Shown here: positions 9,371 to 18,148 of the stretch, piece after piece
Layout of the letters: every line of letters begins with the position of its first letter
Numbering within the stretch: position 1 is the first letter of the stretch
From: Euryarchaeota archaeon UBA88
GTDB taxonomy: Archaea; Thermoplasmatota; Poseidoniia; Poseidoniales; Poseidoniaceae
DNA: 32,893 nt
Direction: 5' to 3'
Assembly: GCA_002499545.1 (NCBI GenBank)
Contig: DAME01000008.1
Coordinates: forward strand, 1-32,893
The notes under the pieces: generated by a model
What the model was told of the DNA's origin: nothing
The model's input: the letters and a program-made list of their open reading frames with translations, nothing else
Databases searched by the model: none
Program-made: the position numbers and the translations under genes

Positions 9371-11448
9371 CAGGATTCACCTCCAAATAATGTGCGTTGG
9401 CCGGTCGGGGGCGCAACGGTTGGTTCGCTGACCGGTTCACTTTCTTCAATCGATTGAGGCGTTTGGCCTTCACCCTCAGTCGGTTCTTCAATACCAGCTT
9501 CTTCGACAATTTTTTCCTGTCGTCGGATTTCTTCAAGGAATTTTTCGTCCATCTTTGTAGCGCCAATGACGTCCTGCGAACCTCGGAAGAACACTTCTGT
9601 CTCGTTCCAATCGTTTCGCTCCAATCCACGTAGGCTGTAGTGAATCTTGACTTGTTCTCCTGGTTGAAGTGCGTCGAGTTTCCAAGCCCACACTCCGAGG
9701 GCTTCTTTACGACCTCCTCGGTCATTTCCAACCATGCCTGCGCCTGCTTTTTCCGGCCAAGTTGCGAGGATGGTATAGGCCCTGGCTCGGCTGGTATAAT
9801 TGAACAGCGTGATTTCGACATCGGTTTGCTTGGTTTCTTTGTTCCATTCAGTGGTTGTTTCAGAAATCACGGCAGACATAATTTTCGTGATTGAACCAGC
9901 AAGGCCTGGAACTGGGCGGTCGAGAATTTGAGCAGATTTTTCTGCGATTGCTGGAAGAATGTCGTTGATGAGTTCAAACTTTTCTTTGGTCTTTGCCATC
10001 TTTTTCTTCTTCTCTAAATGCTTTCGAAGTCCTCGGCCCATTTCCAACATCGCTTTACGTGCTTCTTCCATCACTTCGCCGTTATCAGCAAGTGCTTCTT
10101 TTGCTTCGGAAGTGAATTGAACGTTGGTACTTGCGAGGTGGACCAGTATTGCTGCGGGCCCCTTTGGAACGCCTTTCCCACCTGCTTGGTCCAGCCCATA
10201 CTGCCGCCAGTCCACGCTTTCAATTGCCTTGGTGAGCAGGCATCCACCCTGCTGGTACATGAGGGGGACTCGGTTTGCAAATCGCAAGACTTCAACCGGT
10301 TTATCTCCGGGTAAGTTGCCACCAAAAATGAGTCCAACCTCAATTTGAAACGGGTTGCCTTGTGTCACACTCGGTACGCGAGTGAGCGTCGTTACATAAC
10401 GAGAGTCAATGGTTTTAGAGAGCCCTTTTTTGATCAACATTTCTTCGATTGGAGATAGACAATTGGTTGGGGGCTTGAGTAGTTTAACCGGCATCCCATT
10501 GAACAACCGCTCACCTTGGAAGGCTTCCAAGAGATGTCGGATATCGTCACCCTTGATGCTTTTTATTTTCCGAGTACCTTCAATTTCCGCAGCTTGACAC
10601 AACTCTTTTCGAGCCCGATTCGTAACGCCTGAGAAATTATTGAGGAGAAAATGGTTGAGGTTTAGGTCGGTTGATTCAGCAAGCATTCGCTGCAGTTGCC
10701 CGAGTTCAATACCGTGTGGATGCGGCTTGATTCCTTCGACCTTGGTCGGGAGTCGTTCGGTGACTCGCGTCCAGTGATGAACTTCTCCTTCCGGGTCCGT
10801 GAATATGATTTCAGCGTGTGGATTCACGATGCTCGTCATCCGAAGATACTGCCAAACACTTTGCCTGCCTTTCTGGTATTTCGCCTTCATTTGAGCGGTG
10901 ACTTCTGTGCCGTGTTCCTTTGCAGACCCGTCATCATTGTACCATATTTCGCGTCCAGCATTTGCTTTAGTAGCCTTATTTTTACGAGTATCAAGGCCAA
11001 TGTCTACTACGGCAGCCGTAGGTTCGGTGGCGATTTTTGAACGAACGTGTGTCGTTCGTCCCGTGGTCAGTTGACAGTACATTACCACGCCGGTAATTCC
11101 AATTCCTTGCTGACCTCTCGATTGACGAATGGCGTGAAATCGAGAGCCGAACAACAGTTGGCCAAACACTTTCTCAATACTTTTTTGCGGAATTCCCGGA
11201 CCGTTATCTTCAACAACCAGTTGGATGATGTCCTTTTTGGTATCCAGTTTTGTGATTTGAATTCGAATGGTAGGTAAAATTCGCGCTTCCTCACAAGCGT
11301 CAAGTGCGTTGTCGACGGCTTCTTTGACCGCAGTGATCAGTGATCGAGCTTGGGAATCGAAGCCTAAAAAATGCTTATTTTTCTCAAAAAACTCGGAAAT
11401 AGCAACCTGTTTTTGATTCGAAGCGAGTTTTTGTGCGATTCCAGCCAT
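9370..11448 (-). CDS. top6B: DNA topoisomerase VI subunit B
   Basis: This is the 692-aa ATPase subunit of topoisomerase VI. The GHKL (Bergerat) ATP-binding fold is clear: E43 and N47 in KEAVDNALDA, D81-G85 in EDNGPGIP, and a glycine-rich lid (RGQQGIGITG). The H2TH and transducer regions follow, with the ATP-contacting lysine presumably around 440-450 (GGKGVPKGPAAILVH lies there). The protein is somewhat longer than typical archaeal homologues because of an acidic, probably disordered tail of about 55 residues that ends QRTLFGGES, which partly resembles a PCNA-interacting peptide. The start is fixed by GGAGG about 6 nt upstream of the ATG. Order is B then A. Confidence 0.97.
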   Translation of the reverse strand: MAGIAQKLASNQKQVAISEFFEKNKHFLGFDSQARSLITAVKEAVDNALDACEEARILPTIRIQITKLDTKKDIIQLVVEDNGPGIPQKSIEKVFGQLLFGSRFHAIRQSRGQQGIGITGVVMYCQLTTGRTTHVRSKIATEPTAAVVDIGLDTRKNKATKANAGREIWYNDDGSAKEHGTEVTAQMKAKYQKGRQSVWQYLRMTSIVNPHAEIIFTDPEGEVHHWTRVTERLPTKVEGIKPHPHGIELGQLQRMLAESTDLNLNHFLLNNFSGVTNRARKELCQAAEIEGTRKIKSIKGDDIRHLLEAFQGERLFNGMPVKLLKPPTNCLSPIEEMLIKKGLSKTIDSRYVTTLTRVPSVTQGNPFQIEVGLIFGGNLPGDKPVEVLRFANRVPLMYQQGGCLLTKAIESVDWRQYGLDQAGGKGVPKGPAAILVHLASTNVQFTSEAKEALADNGEVMEEARKAMLEMGRGLRKHLEKKKKMAKTKEKFELINDILPAIAEKSAQILDRPVPGLAGSITKIMSAVISETTTEWNKETKQTDVEITLFNYTSRARAYTILATWPEKAGAGMVGNDRGGRKEALGVWAWKLDALQPGEQVKIHYSLRGLERNDWNETEVFFRGSQDVIGATKMDEKFLEEIRRQEKIVEEAGIEEPTEGEGQTPQSIEESEPVSEPTVAPPTGQRTLFGGES

Positions 11449-11571
11449 GGGTATTCCTCCACCTTGGTCCTCCTCCGTCCGAATGACGTCGGGCCACTGC
11501 GATGCACTCTTAGCAGCAACGACGGTTCTTAATGTCTAAGACAGAACTTTACCTGAAGGCAAGGTTTGAGG

Positions 11572-11588
11572 GACACCTTCTCGGTGTC
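11572..11588 (-). terminator. Hairpin at the end of the aconitase-family gene
   Basis: A perfect 6-bp stem (GACACC at 11572-11577 with GGTGTC at 11583-11588) and a 5-nt loop overlap the stop codon of the minus-strand aconitase-family gene. It could mark the 3' end of that transcript or separate it from top6B downstream. No strong T-tract follows on the minus strand. Confidence 0.35.
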
Positions 11589-13578
11589 AAGCAGCGAACA
11601 TCTCGTGGTCCCATGAAGAAATAATTCCAGTGAAGGCCGAAGCAGCCACAGTGAGTGGACTAGCCAAGTACAGTTTACCCGGGCCAGAGCGACCTTGGAA
11701 ATTTCGATTGATTGCTGAAACAGTCACTTGTTCAGCGTTGACTGACACGCCAGGGCCTGCACCAATGCACGCACCGCACCCAGGGTCAATCAGCTTCACT
11801 CCAACACTTTGGAACAATTCATGCCAGCCATTCTGCACCGCCAAATCTTTGACGATTCCTGAACCGTACTGAATGAAGAATTCAACGCCTTCTTTCACGT
11901 GTAGCCCAGCATCCTGTGCTGCTTGGCATACCAGTGCGTAGTAGGCCATATCGTCGGCTTTCCCTGCAGTGCAGGACCCCCCATATGCAATGTCGATGGA
12001 GACACCACCGATGTCGACGATGTTTGCACCGTTGGTCGGGTCGCTGGGAATTCCTTTGTTTGGGTCGCCGGGGTGAGCCACCATGGGCAGGATTTCAGCC
12101 ATGTCGATGACGTGAACCCCGCCATCGTAGACCGCTCCCTCATCAGGGTGAACCGAGAGAGATTTTTGGGTATCGTAATCGAGATGGGGTTGTGATCGCA
12201 ACATCCATTCATAGAGTAATTCGTCGGCTTCACAAATCCCCGTTCTTCCCGAGCATTCCGTGGCCATATTGCACAGTGTAGCTCGTTCATCGATGGAGAG
12301 GCTGGCTAAACCTGGCCCACCAAATTCCATGCTTCTGTTGAGTGTGAGTTCTTTGCGTGCATGGTCTGAAAGGATGTACAAAATAACGTCCTTTGCCGTG
12401 CAACCTGGATCTAATTCACCGACCAATTCGAAACGGATGGATTCTGGCACTTTAACAAACGTAAAACCTGCACTGACAAGATTGGCGTATTCGGTTGCTC
12501 CAACTCCCCACGTGAGTGCGTTTGATGCCCCACCCATGCAGGTGTGAGAATCCGTTGCTTGGATGAAGTCGCCGACTTCGATGAATTCTTCACGCGCAAC
12601 TTGGTGGCAAATTCCCGGAGATACGCCGTTTTTAGCCGAATAATCACGAACTTTGGCGTGCTGTTGAAATTCGATTTGAAGATCTCGAAGGGTCTGGACT
12701 TTGTCCATGAACGGTACGAATTTCGGATTGTGATGAGCGTACAGCAGGTGGTCTTCAAACACAGCAAACTTGCTGGGATTCGGCAGTGTGTAAGCTTCTC
12801 CGTATTCCTCTGCTAGGAAGGTGTGAACCTGAGCGGTAGTGAATTCATGAGAATATCCGCCCTGAACTTGAGCGATGACGGGGTCTTGAGGTTGAACGCA
12901 TTGCCCTTCGGCCTGGCCCACTAAATTCCGCGCAATGATTTTCTCTGCCATGTTCATTGGACGGGGTGGTGTGTTCATTGGAGGTAAGGAGATTTGTTCA
13001 TCTTTAAGGGCCTTAGCGAAGGGGAACAGACCACCTTTTTCGAGAATGATTTTTGTAACATCATCGTATTGATTGGTGAACTCTTCGAGGTGAATCGATT
13101 CTCCGTCTTGCAGTCGCTCGAGCATTGAATGATTGCCCATGAGTTGGCCAAGGTTGATGTTGTTCCTTTCATGGATGGGTGCAAAGGATGCTGCGATGAC
13201 GATGTTGATTCCGGCCCAGCGCTCGCATTGAGCAGCTGTTTCTCTTGAAGACCCGGTTCCTTTTCGCTGCCCCGAAACGATCACTTCGAAATTTCCATTT
13301 TTGAGCGCATTCTCATTGAACACACGCAGTCCATTGTGCATCAATCCAGCGTACGCATTCTTGGCGATTTCGGCGGGGTCGTGGTCGAAGCAGACCCATG
13401 CCGGAGTCATCACGTCGGTGTTGATGTCGTCGAGCAAATCCTCAATGGTCAAATCTTGCATGCGAAGATTGAGCCCTTCATACAATTGTTGTTTGATTAA
13501 ATCCAAATTTTTGGTGAGGAAAAGTACCCTTTTTTCAGGGTTAAGCGTGATTTCTGCCGGCGGCCAGTTGTCTCGCAT
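11587..13578 (-). CDS. Aconitase-family hydratase, fused with swivel domain N-terminal
   Basis: A 663-aa Fe-S hydro-lyase of the aconitase/homoaconitase/isopropylmalate dehydratase superfamily. The N-terminal part is the small-subunit (swivel) domain: DDINTDVMTPAW near 50-60 and SGQRKGTGSSRETA near 100-115. After a linker comes the large-subunit part with TDSHTCMGGASNAL and the three [4Fe-4S] ligands C536 (GGSCTAGKADD), C601 and C604 (DPGCGACIGAGPG). The order swivel-then-catalytic matches bacterial AcnB and is opposite to AcnA, but the AcnB HEAT-like N-terminal domain is absent. No leucine or lysine biosynthesis genes adjoin it. A TCA-cycle aconitase is plausible, but the substrate is not fixed by sequence. 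A purine-rich gagggggag precedes the ATG. Confidence 0.88.
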   Translation of the reverse strand: MRDNWPPAEITLNPEKRVLFLTKNLDLIKQQLYEGLNLRMQDLTIEDLLDDINTDVMTPAWVCFDHDPAEIAKNAYAGLMHNGLRVFNENALKNGNFEVIVSGQRKGTGSSRETAAQCERWAGINIVIAASFAPIHERNNINLGQLMGNHSMLERLQDGESIHLEEFTNQYDDVTKIILEKGGLFPFAKALKDEQISLPPMNTPPRPMNMAEKIIARNLVGQAEGQCVQPQDPVIAQVQGGYSHEFTTAQVHTFLAEEYGEAYTLPNPSKFAVFEDHLLYAHHNPKFVPFMDKVQTLRDLQIEFQQHAKVRDYSAKNGVSPGICHQVAREEFIEVGDFIQATDSHTCMGGASNALTWGVGATEYANLVSAGFTFVKVPESIRFELVGELDPGCTAKDVILYILSDHARKELTLNRSMEFGGPGLASLSIDERATLCNMATECSGRTGICEADELLYEWMLRSQPHLDYDTQKSLSVHPDEGAVYDGGVHVIDMAEILPMVAHPGDPNKGIPSDPTNGANIVDIGGVSIDIAYGGSCTAGKADDMAYYALVCQAAQDAGLHVKEGVEFFIQYGSGIVKDLAVQNGWHELFQSVGVKLIDPGCGACIGAGPGVSVNAEQVTVSAINRNFQGRSGPGKLYLASPLTVAASAFTGIISSWDHEMFAA

Positions 13579-13695
13579 CGCTCCCCCTCGAATTCAATCA
13601 TGCGCCGGGTGTTCATAACCGGTTCGGATTAGGATACATCGAATCGCGATGCACATGAGGGCAAAAAGAATCGAATTTCGACATCAACCACCATC

Positions 13696-13708
13696 TAGAA
13701 ATATTCTA
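13696..13708. promoter_or_regulatory. AT-rich palindrome upstream of the TFB promoter
   Basis: TAGAA-ATA-TTCTA forms a short inverted repeat 34 bp upstream of the TATA box of the TFB gene, in the 252-bp divergent region between it and the aconitase-family gene. It could be an operator. The stem is only 5 bp and may be chance. Confidence 0.2.
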
Positions 13709-13741
13709 AAGGAAATAGTCTTATCATCTGCCGTAATTAGG

Positions 13742-13750
13742 TTTATATAT
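13742..13750 (+). promoter_or_regulatory. TATA box of the TFB gene
   Basis: TTTATATAT is a near-ideal archaeal TATA box and the best in the window. It lies about 80 bp upstream of the TFB start codon, which predicts transcription starting near 13770-13776 and a 5' leader of about 55-60 nt. An A/T-containing stretch just upstream (taattagg) could hold the BRE. Confidence 0.65.
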
Positions 13751-13830
13751 AGTTGCATAACGGAGTATAATAAGGTTCCCTATCAAGTAGAGCATTGAGG
13801 CTTTGCAGTGGGAGAAAATGAGGAATACAT

Positions 13831-14757
13831 ATGGATGAGCAACAAGTTGAAGATATTGTAAAGTGCAGTGATTGTGGAAGTCGAAATTTGTCCCGTGACG
13901 AGACTCGCGGTGAAGTCGTGTGCGACGACTGCGGTTTGGTGTTGGAAGACAACGTAATCGATCAAGGTGCAGAATGGCGTGTGTTTTCCCCAGAACAGGG
14001 AGACCAGCGCGCTCGTACTGGTGCTCCGATGACCGTCATGCTTCACGACAAAGGTCTCTCGACAGACATCGATTGGCAGAACAAAGATTACTCGGGAAAA
14101 ACCATCAATTCGCGTTACAGATCACAATTCTACAGAATGAGAAAGTGGCAAAAGCGCAGCCGAGTCAGCAACGCTACCGAGCGAAACCTTGCCATGGCTT
14201 TGGCAGAACTGGATCGTATGGCCAGTCGCCTAGAACTTCCTAAATCCGTTCGCGAAGCAGCAGCTGTGAACTACAAGAAAGCGGTCGACAAGCGATTGAT
14301 TCGTGGCCGTTCAATCGAAGGGGTTGCAGCAGCATCCCTCTATGCCGCCTGCCGACAATGTGGCGTTCCCCGAACGCTTGACGAAATCGGTCAGGCATCC
14401 CGTACCGGGCGTAAGGAAATCGGTCGAACCTACCGTTTCATGGTTCGAGAACTGAAAATGAAAATCATGCCGACCGGACCTGAAGACTACATTTCTCGAT
14501 TCTGTTCAGGCCTTGGATTGGATGCTGAGGTCGAAGCGAAGGCGTATGAACTGATCAAGGCTGCACAGGAAAAAGAGTTGACCAGTGGCCGTGGACCAAC
14601 TGGAATCGCAGCATCTATCATTTACATCGCATCGGTGTTGTGTGGAAAACGGCGAACGCAGCGAGAAGTTGCTGAAGTCGCTGGTGTCACTGAAGTCACC
14701 ATCCGTAACCGGTACAAAGAACTGATTCAAAACCTCAACATCGAATTGGATATTTGA
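13831..14757 (+). CDS. tfb: Transcription initiation factor IIB (TFB)
   Basis: This is the archaeal TFIIB homologue. It binds the TBP-TATA complex and recruits RNA polymerase. At 308 aa it is full length. The zinc ribbon has C12, C15, C31 and C34 (KCSDCG and VVCDDCG). The B-reader/linker region follows with AEWRVF, RARTGAP and HDKGLSTDIDW, which is very typical of TFB. Two cyclin-like repeats come next (about 110-200 and 205-300). The second ends with an HTH-type segment (TQREVAEVAGVTEVTIRNRY) that contacts the BRE. A strong TATA box precedes the gene, and a HEAT-like gene follows 25 bp after the stop. Confidence 0.98.
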   Translation: MDEQQVEDIVKCSDCGSRNLSRDETRGEVVCDDCGLVLEDNVIDQGAEWRVFSPEQGDQRARTGAPMTVMLHDKGLSTDIDWQNKDYSGKTINSRYRSQFYRMRKWQKRSRVSNATERNLAMALAELDRMASRLELPKSVREAAAVNYKKAVDKRLIRGRSIEGVAAASLYAACRQCGVPRTLDEIGQASRTGRKEIGRTYRFMVRELKMKIMPTGPEDYISRFCSGLGLDAEVEAKAYELIKAAQEKELTSGRGPTGIAASIIYIASVLCGKRRTQREVAEVAGVTEVTIRNRYKELIQNLNIELDI

Positions 14758-14782
14758 AATCGATAAATTCAGAGGCTTCGCA

Positions 14783-16252
14783 ATGAGCAAAGAGCGAGCC
14801 AAAGTATCTGCTCGTGTTTTTGAAGCAGTTGAGACAGGCCTGGTTGAAGCACTTGAAAGAGGCACAACTGCTTGGCCGTTACCATCCCCCCCAATGATGG
14901 ATCCCGACTTCCCCCCCGTGGCTCCATCCGCTCCCGCAGTGTTGATTGAACAAGGGATTGGCATCCTACGAATTGACAAAGGAATGTTTGACCACCACCT
15001 CAACGCCGTCGTCGACCTGATTGTCCCCCATCGAATGAATCTCACCGATGACCCGTTTGAAGTCCATCAGCGGTGGCTCTATCGAAGGATTGGAAAAGTA
15101 TCTGAGCGGTTACTGTTCAACATCGCTACCGATTGGTTGGCTCAATCGTTTGACGAACACGCACCCAATACCGACCGCTGGTGGCTCGCTATTGCGCTAA
15201 TCAACGGTTTATCCACCGTCCCTCACGGCCAACCCGTGCATCAAGGCTACCATCTTTTGGAATCCATTGCACTTGCAGAACGGCCCGGCACTTGGCACAC
15301 GCAACCAGAAGTTGGACCACAACATCTCGAATGGAATCCACACGCCGTTGTTCCCCGAACAACCAGCGTGACTGCCCATGCAGACGGCGTTCGAGCGGCA
15401 AAGTGGCTGATTGAGCGACTTGAAAACGATACATCCGCTCGACGGCTTTTGTTGTTAGAATGGACCCAATTACTGCTTCATCGCCCCGCCCTCATCACGC
15501 CGTTGGGCCTGGACCAAGTACTGCTTCGACGAACACTCGACGTCGACCCCGAAGTTGCAACTCGAGTGACGCTCTGTCTTGCCAAAGCGATTGAATTCGA
15601 TCGTGAAATCGGTCATGAACTCGCTCGTCGGCTTCACGGTCGAGACGAAGTGATCGTTCAACGTGCGTTAGCCGACGTCTTAACCCGCATGTTTCGCAGA
15701 CTGGAATGGGATGCTGTTCCATTCCTCCAAGACATGCTCAAGAGTGAAGATGAAGGCGTGTTAGCTGCAGCGAGTTCGACTGTTGGCGATTTACGGTTTT
15801 TAGATGTGGAACTCTGGGCTGAAACACTGCTGGAACTTTCGAAACACCCTCTCCCACTGGTGCGAAGAAACATCGTACCTTCTCTGCGCGATTATATCTC
15901 TGAATTCCCCACAGATACTCGCCAACTGCTCCCCACGCTGTGGAAGGACGGGGATGAAGTGGTTCGCACTCGGATGCGAGAATTGATGATGCGGATGGAT
16001 GAAGTGTCAGCAGACCGTTTCGGAACCCTCGTCCGGACCTTCATTTCAGAGGACTGCGACTTACTTCCTTTCTGGACCACGTTTGACTTACGTCGTCCTG
16101 AGCGTAGTCAGCAGTGGAAGAATTGGTTGAACAATGACGGGGAGCGCCCGCAGGATTTTGAAGTTCCACTTCCTGCTCCGAATACCAACGAAGAGACGAC
16201 AGACTTGCCTGATCTCAAAGATGCGTTAGAATTTTTTAACCACGACCTCTGA
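14783..16252 (+). CDS. HEAT-repeat-like helical protein
   Basis: A 489-aa soluble protein with no recognised family. A Pro-rich segment (LPSPPMMDPDFPP, about 35-50) separates a short N-terminal helix from a long all-helical body. From about 200 to 420 the pattern is like HEAT/ARM repeats: pairs of amphipathic helices such as EVIVQRALADVLTRMF, EGVLAAASSTVGDLR, PLPLVRRNIVPSLRDYI and EVVRTRMRELMMRMD. The C-terminus is acidic and low in complexity. Such repeats usually form a protein-binding scaffold. It begins 25 bp after tfb on the same strand with a GAGG element before the ATG, so it is probably co-transcribed with tfb. A role in transcription is a guess from position only. Confidence 0.75.
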   Translation: MSKERAKVSARVFEAVETGLVEALERGTTAWPLPSPPMMDPDFPPVAPSAPAVLIEQGIGILRIDKGMFDHHLNAVVDLIVPHRMNLTDDPFEVHQRWLYRRIGKVSERLLFNIATDWLAQSFDEHAPNTDRWWLAIALINGLSTVPHGQPVHQGYHLLESIALAERPGTWHTQPEVGPQHLEWNPHAVVPRTTSVTAHADGVRAAKWLIERLENDTSARRLLLLEWTQLLLHRPALITPLGLDQVLLRRTLDVDPEVATRVTLCLAKAIEFDREIGHELARRLHGRDEVIVQRALADVLTRMFRRLEWDAVPFLQDMLKSEDEGVLAAASSTVGDLRFLDVELWAETLLELSKHPLPLVRRNIVPSLRDYISEFPTDTRQLLPTLWKDGDEVVRTRMRELMMRMDEVSADRFGTLVRTFISEDCDLLPFWTTFDLRRPERSQQWKNWLNNDGERPQDFEVPLPAPNTNEETTDLPDLKDALEFFNHDL

Positions 16253-16260
16253 GTATCCAT

Positions 16261-16683
16261 TCACTCTTCTTCCGAAGAAGGCGCTAATACGCCAACGGTG
16301 ATGATTCCGACATAGAGTCCATTCAAGACAATGAGCAGTCCAATTACTGCCAGAATCATCGTAGCCGGCTCCGGCAATACATCGCTCCACTGCTGCCAAA
16401 CGGCGATTTTAATCGCCATCAAAAGACCTAGTCCTACCAACACAACGTTGAGCCATGTTTCCTTTGGATTGCTCCACAGGTTGATGGTTGGAGCAACCCC
16501 TTTTTGGTCGAAGGTAAAACGAAACCACGCCAGATAGAGGCAAGCCAACCCAACTAATCCAATCATACCTCGTGAAAATGAGCGAGAATCCCAAGGCCCT
16601 GCAGGAGCGAAATCCACGAACGCTTGAGCGACCAGAACCACGCCAATGAAGGCAAAGCCGCGCCACTCGTGGATTCTGCCCAT
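16261..16683 (-). CDS. Small four-helix integral membrane protein
   Basis: A 140-aa hydrophobic protein with about four predicted membrane helices (around 9-25, 38-55, 77-93 and 107-130). It has a Trp-rich loop (FRFTFDQKG then NLWSNPKETW) and an acidic end (SSEEE). I do not recognise a family. It converges with the HEAT-like gene (8 bp between stops) and is divergent from the GalU-type gene. Its first codons lie inside the alternative TTG-start extension of that gene, which argues against the extension. Confidence 0.7.
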   Translation of the reverse strand: MGRIHEWRGFAFIGVVLVAQAFVDFAPAGPWDSRSFSRGMIGLVGLACLYLAWFRFTFDQKGVAPTINLWSNPKETWLNVVLVGLGLLMAIKIAVWQQWSDVLPEPATMILAVIGLLIVLNGLYVGIITVGVLAPSSEEE

Positions 16684-16734
16684 GCACCGGGCACGGGGGC
16701 TACGCTTGAAAGCCTACGCCATCCAGCAAGTCCC

Positions 16735-17601
16735 ATGGCGGCGGTTGAAGACGCATTGCTGGTTGCTGGCGGTTTGGGAACGCGAATGCTACCCACGAGT
16801 GCTTCGACGCCCAAAGAAGCCCTTCCGTTGGTCGATGTACCTGCTTTGATTCATTTGGCTCGAGAAGCCGTTGCTGCTGGTGCCAAGCGCCTGCACATCA
16901 TCTCGTCACCTCGCAAGGACATGCGTGCACTTCTGGGCGATCATTCATGGCTTTTAGAAAAGCGACCCGACCTGACTCCCTCGTTGCTTTCACCGTTTGC
17001 CGATGTTGAAGTCCACGTCCACATCCAAGAGCAACCTCTCGGTTTAGGTAATGCGATTGAATGCGCTTTAGGTGATATCGATGGGCCGTTTTTGGTTCTT
17101 CTTGGCGACAATATTCTCCTTGACCAGCACACTTCGCTTGACGGCTTTATTCCGTCAAAAGCCAGTGCACAACTGGTCTCAAGTTTTGCTAAAAACGGAT
17201 TGCCGTGCGTCGGTCTACTCGAAGTTCAGCCGGCAGAAGTGTCCTCATATGGGGTGGTTGATATGGAAGGTGAATTGATTCGTAACGTGATTGAAAAACC
17301 GTCCATTGACCAAGCTCCATCCCGGCTAGTTCTGTGCGGCCGATACTTGTTCACTGCTGATGCAAAGTCGCTTTTACGAAGGTTTGACGTTCAAACACAT
17401 GGAGAATTACAAAGCATCGTTCTTCAGCAGCATTGGATTGACAACGGGGGATTGGTCGGCGTTGAATTGTCAGGCTATCAGTGGTATGATTCAGGCAAAC
17501 CGCTGCCGTGGCTGCAGGCCCAGGTTGACCACGCGCTTCGCCGAACCGACCTCGAACCTTCGTTCCGTAAATGGCTGGTTCAGCGCTTAGATGAGCCGTG
17601 A
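16735..17601 (+). CDS. UTP--glucose-1-phosphate uridylyltransferase-like nucleotidyltransferase
   Basis: A sugar-1-phosphate nucleotidyltransferase that activates a hexose phosphate to an NDP-sugar for glycan or S-layer glycosylation. With ATG 16735 it is 289 aa and begins directly at the nucleotide-binding strand: GGLGTRMLP at 12-20, with the catalytic Lys in TPKEALPLVD (about 25-34), both characteristic of GalU. Further motifs are QEQPLGLGNAI, LLGDNILL (metal and nucleotide), SYGVVD and VIEKP. The frame is open back to a TTG at 16624, but that segment overlaps the divergent membrane protein and lies outside the usual family N-terminus. GalU/RfbA-type is clear; the exact nucleotide and sugar are not proven. 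Confidence 0.88.
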   Translation: MAAVEDALLVAGGLGTRMLPTSASTPKEALPLVDVPALIHLAREAVAAGAKRLHIISSPRKDMRALLGDHSWLLEKRPDLTPSLLSPFADVEVHVHIQEQPLGLGNAIECALGDIDGPFLVLLGDNILLDQHTSLDGFIPSKASAQLVSSFAKNGLPCVGLLEVQPAEVSSYGVVDMEGELIRNVIEKPSIDQAPSRLVLCGRYLFTADAKSLLRRFDVQTHGELQSIVLQQHWIDNGGLVGVELSGYQWYDSGKPLPWLQAQVDHALRRTDLEPSFRKWLVQRLDEP

Positions 17602-17602
17602 A

Positions 17603-18148
17603 TTATCGCTGGCCGGGCTTCCAAAAAGTAAGCGGGACTGGTGCTTCATCCTGTGCCTTGCGCAGTGCAAGGTGGTCTGCTCGTTCATTCCAGCGGTGCC
17701 CTCGATGTGCCCGAACGTGCTCCCACGACAAGGGTCGTAATTCAGCAACTGCGTCCCATAGCGATTGGACATGAGCGACCAGTTCCCTGTTCGCTTTGGC
17801 TTTCCACGCACCTGATGCGAGATTTCCCGCATATTGTGAGTCAGCGCGAACGACTGCGGCGTCATTCCCCCCCTCCACCAAGAGCCATCGGAGTGCTGCA
17901 GCGAAACCAGATAATTCGGCGGTATTGTTTGAACCGACTTCCGCTCCAATGAATCCTTCAGTTGAGGGGTCGGTAATCACGCGTTCTGCAAATTCTTCAT
18001 GCAACTCGCCACTCCCTCGACCAAGGCCAGTATCGCCGGTTACGACCACGACTGACCACGCAGCAGGAGTTGCATGGTCGACGTTCTGATTCCCAAGACA
18101 CGAACCGTCGACGTAGAGGCTCCATTTCCGGGGACTCAAGTTCTTCAC
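17603..18148 (-). CDS. rnhA: Ribonuclease HI
   Basis: This enzyme degrades the RNA strand of RNA-DNA hybrids. The four catalytic acidic residues are present: D14 (LYVDGSC), E78 (NNTAEL), D103 (RADSQY) and D158 (NERADHLA). The loop His is probably H148 (RAHRGH). At 181 aa it is slightly longer than the E. coli enzyme because of an insertion before the catalytic Glu (around 48-72). It starts at a GTG that overlaps the gcvH stop (GTGA), so it is probably translationally coupled to gcvH. Most archaea rely on RNase HII, so type HI suggests later acquisition in this lineage. Its stop is 1 bp from that of the convergent GalU-type gene. Confidence 0.93.
   Translation of the reverse strand: MKNLSPRKWSLYVDGSCLGNQNVDHATPAAWSVVVVTGDTGLGRGSGELHEEFAERVITDPSTEGFIGAEVGSNNTAELSGFAAALRWLLVEGGNDAAVVRADSQYAGNLASGAWKAKANRELVAHVQSLWDAVAELRPLSWEHVRAHRGHRWNERADHLALRKAQDEAPVPLTFWKPGQR

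Noticed and set aside
14506..15045. 179-aa open frame on the minus strand
   Set aside because: It is antisense to the end of tfb and the start of the HEAT-like gene, and its Ser/Thr/Arg-rich sequence is typical of shadow frames.
16624..16734. TTG-started N-terminal extension of the GalU-type enzyme
   Set aside because: It overlaps the divergent membrane-protein gene and lies outside the family's usual N-terminus. ATG 16735 leads directly into the nucleotide-binding motif.
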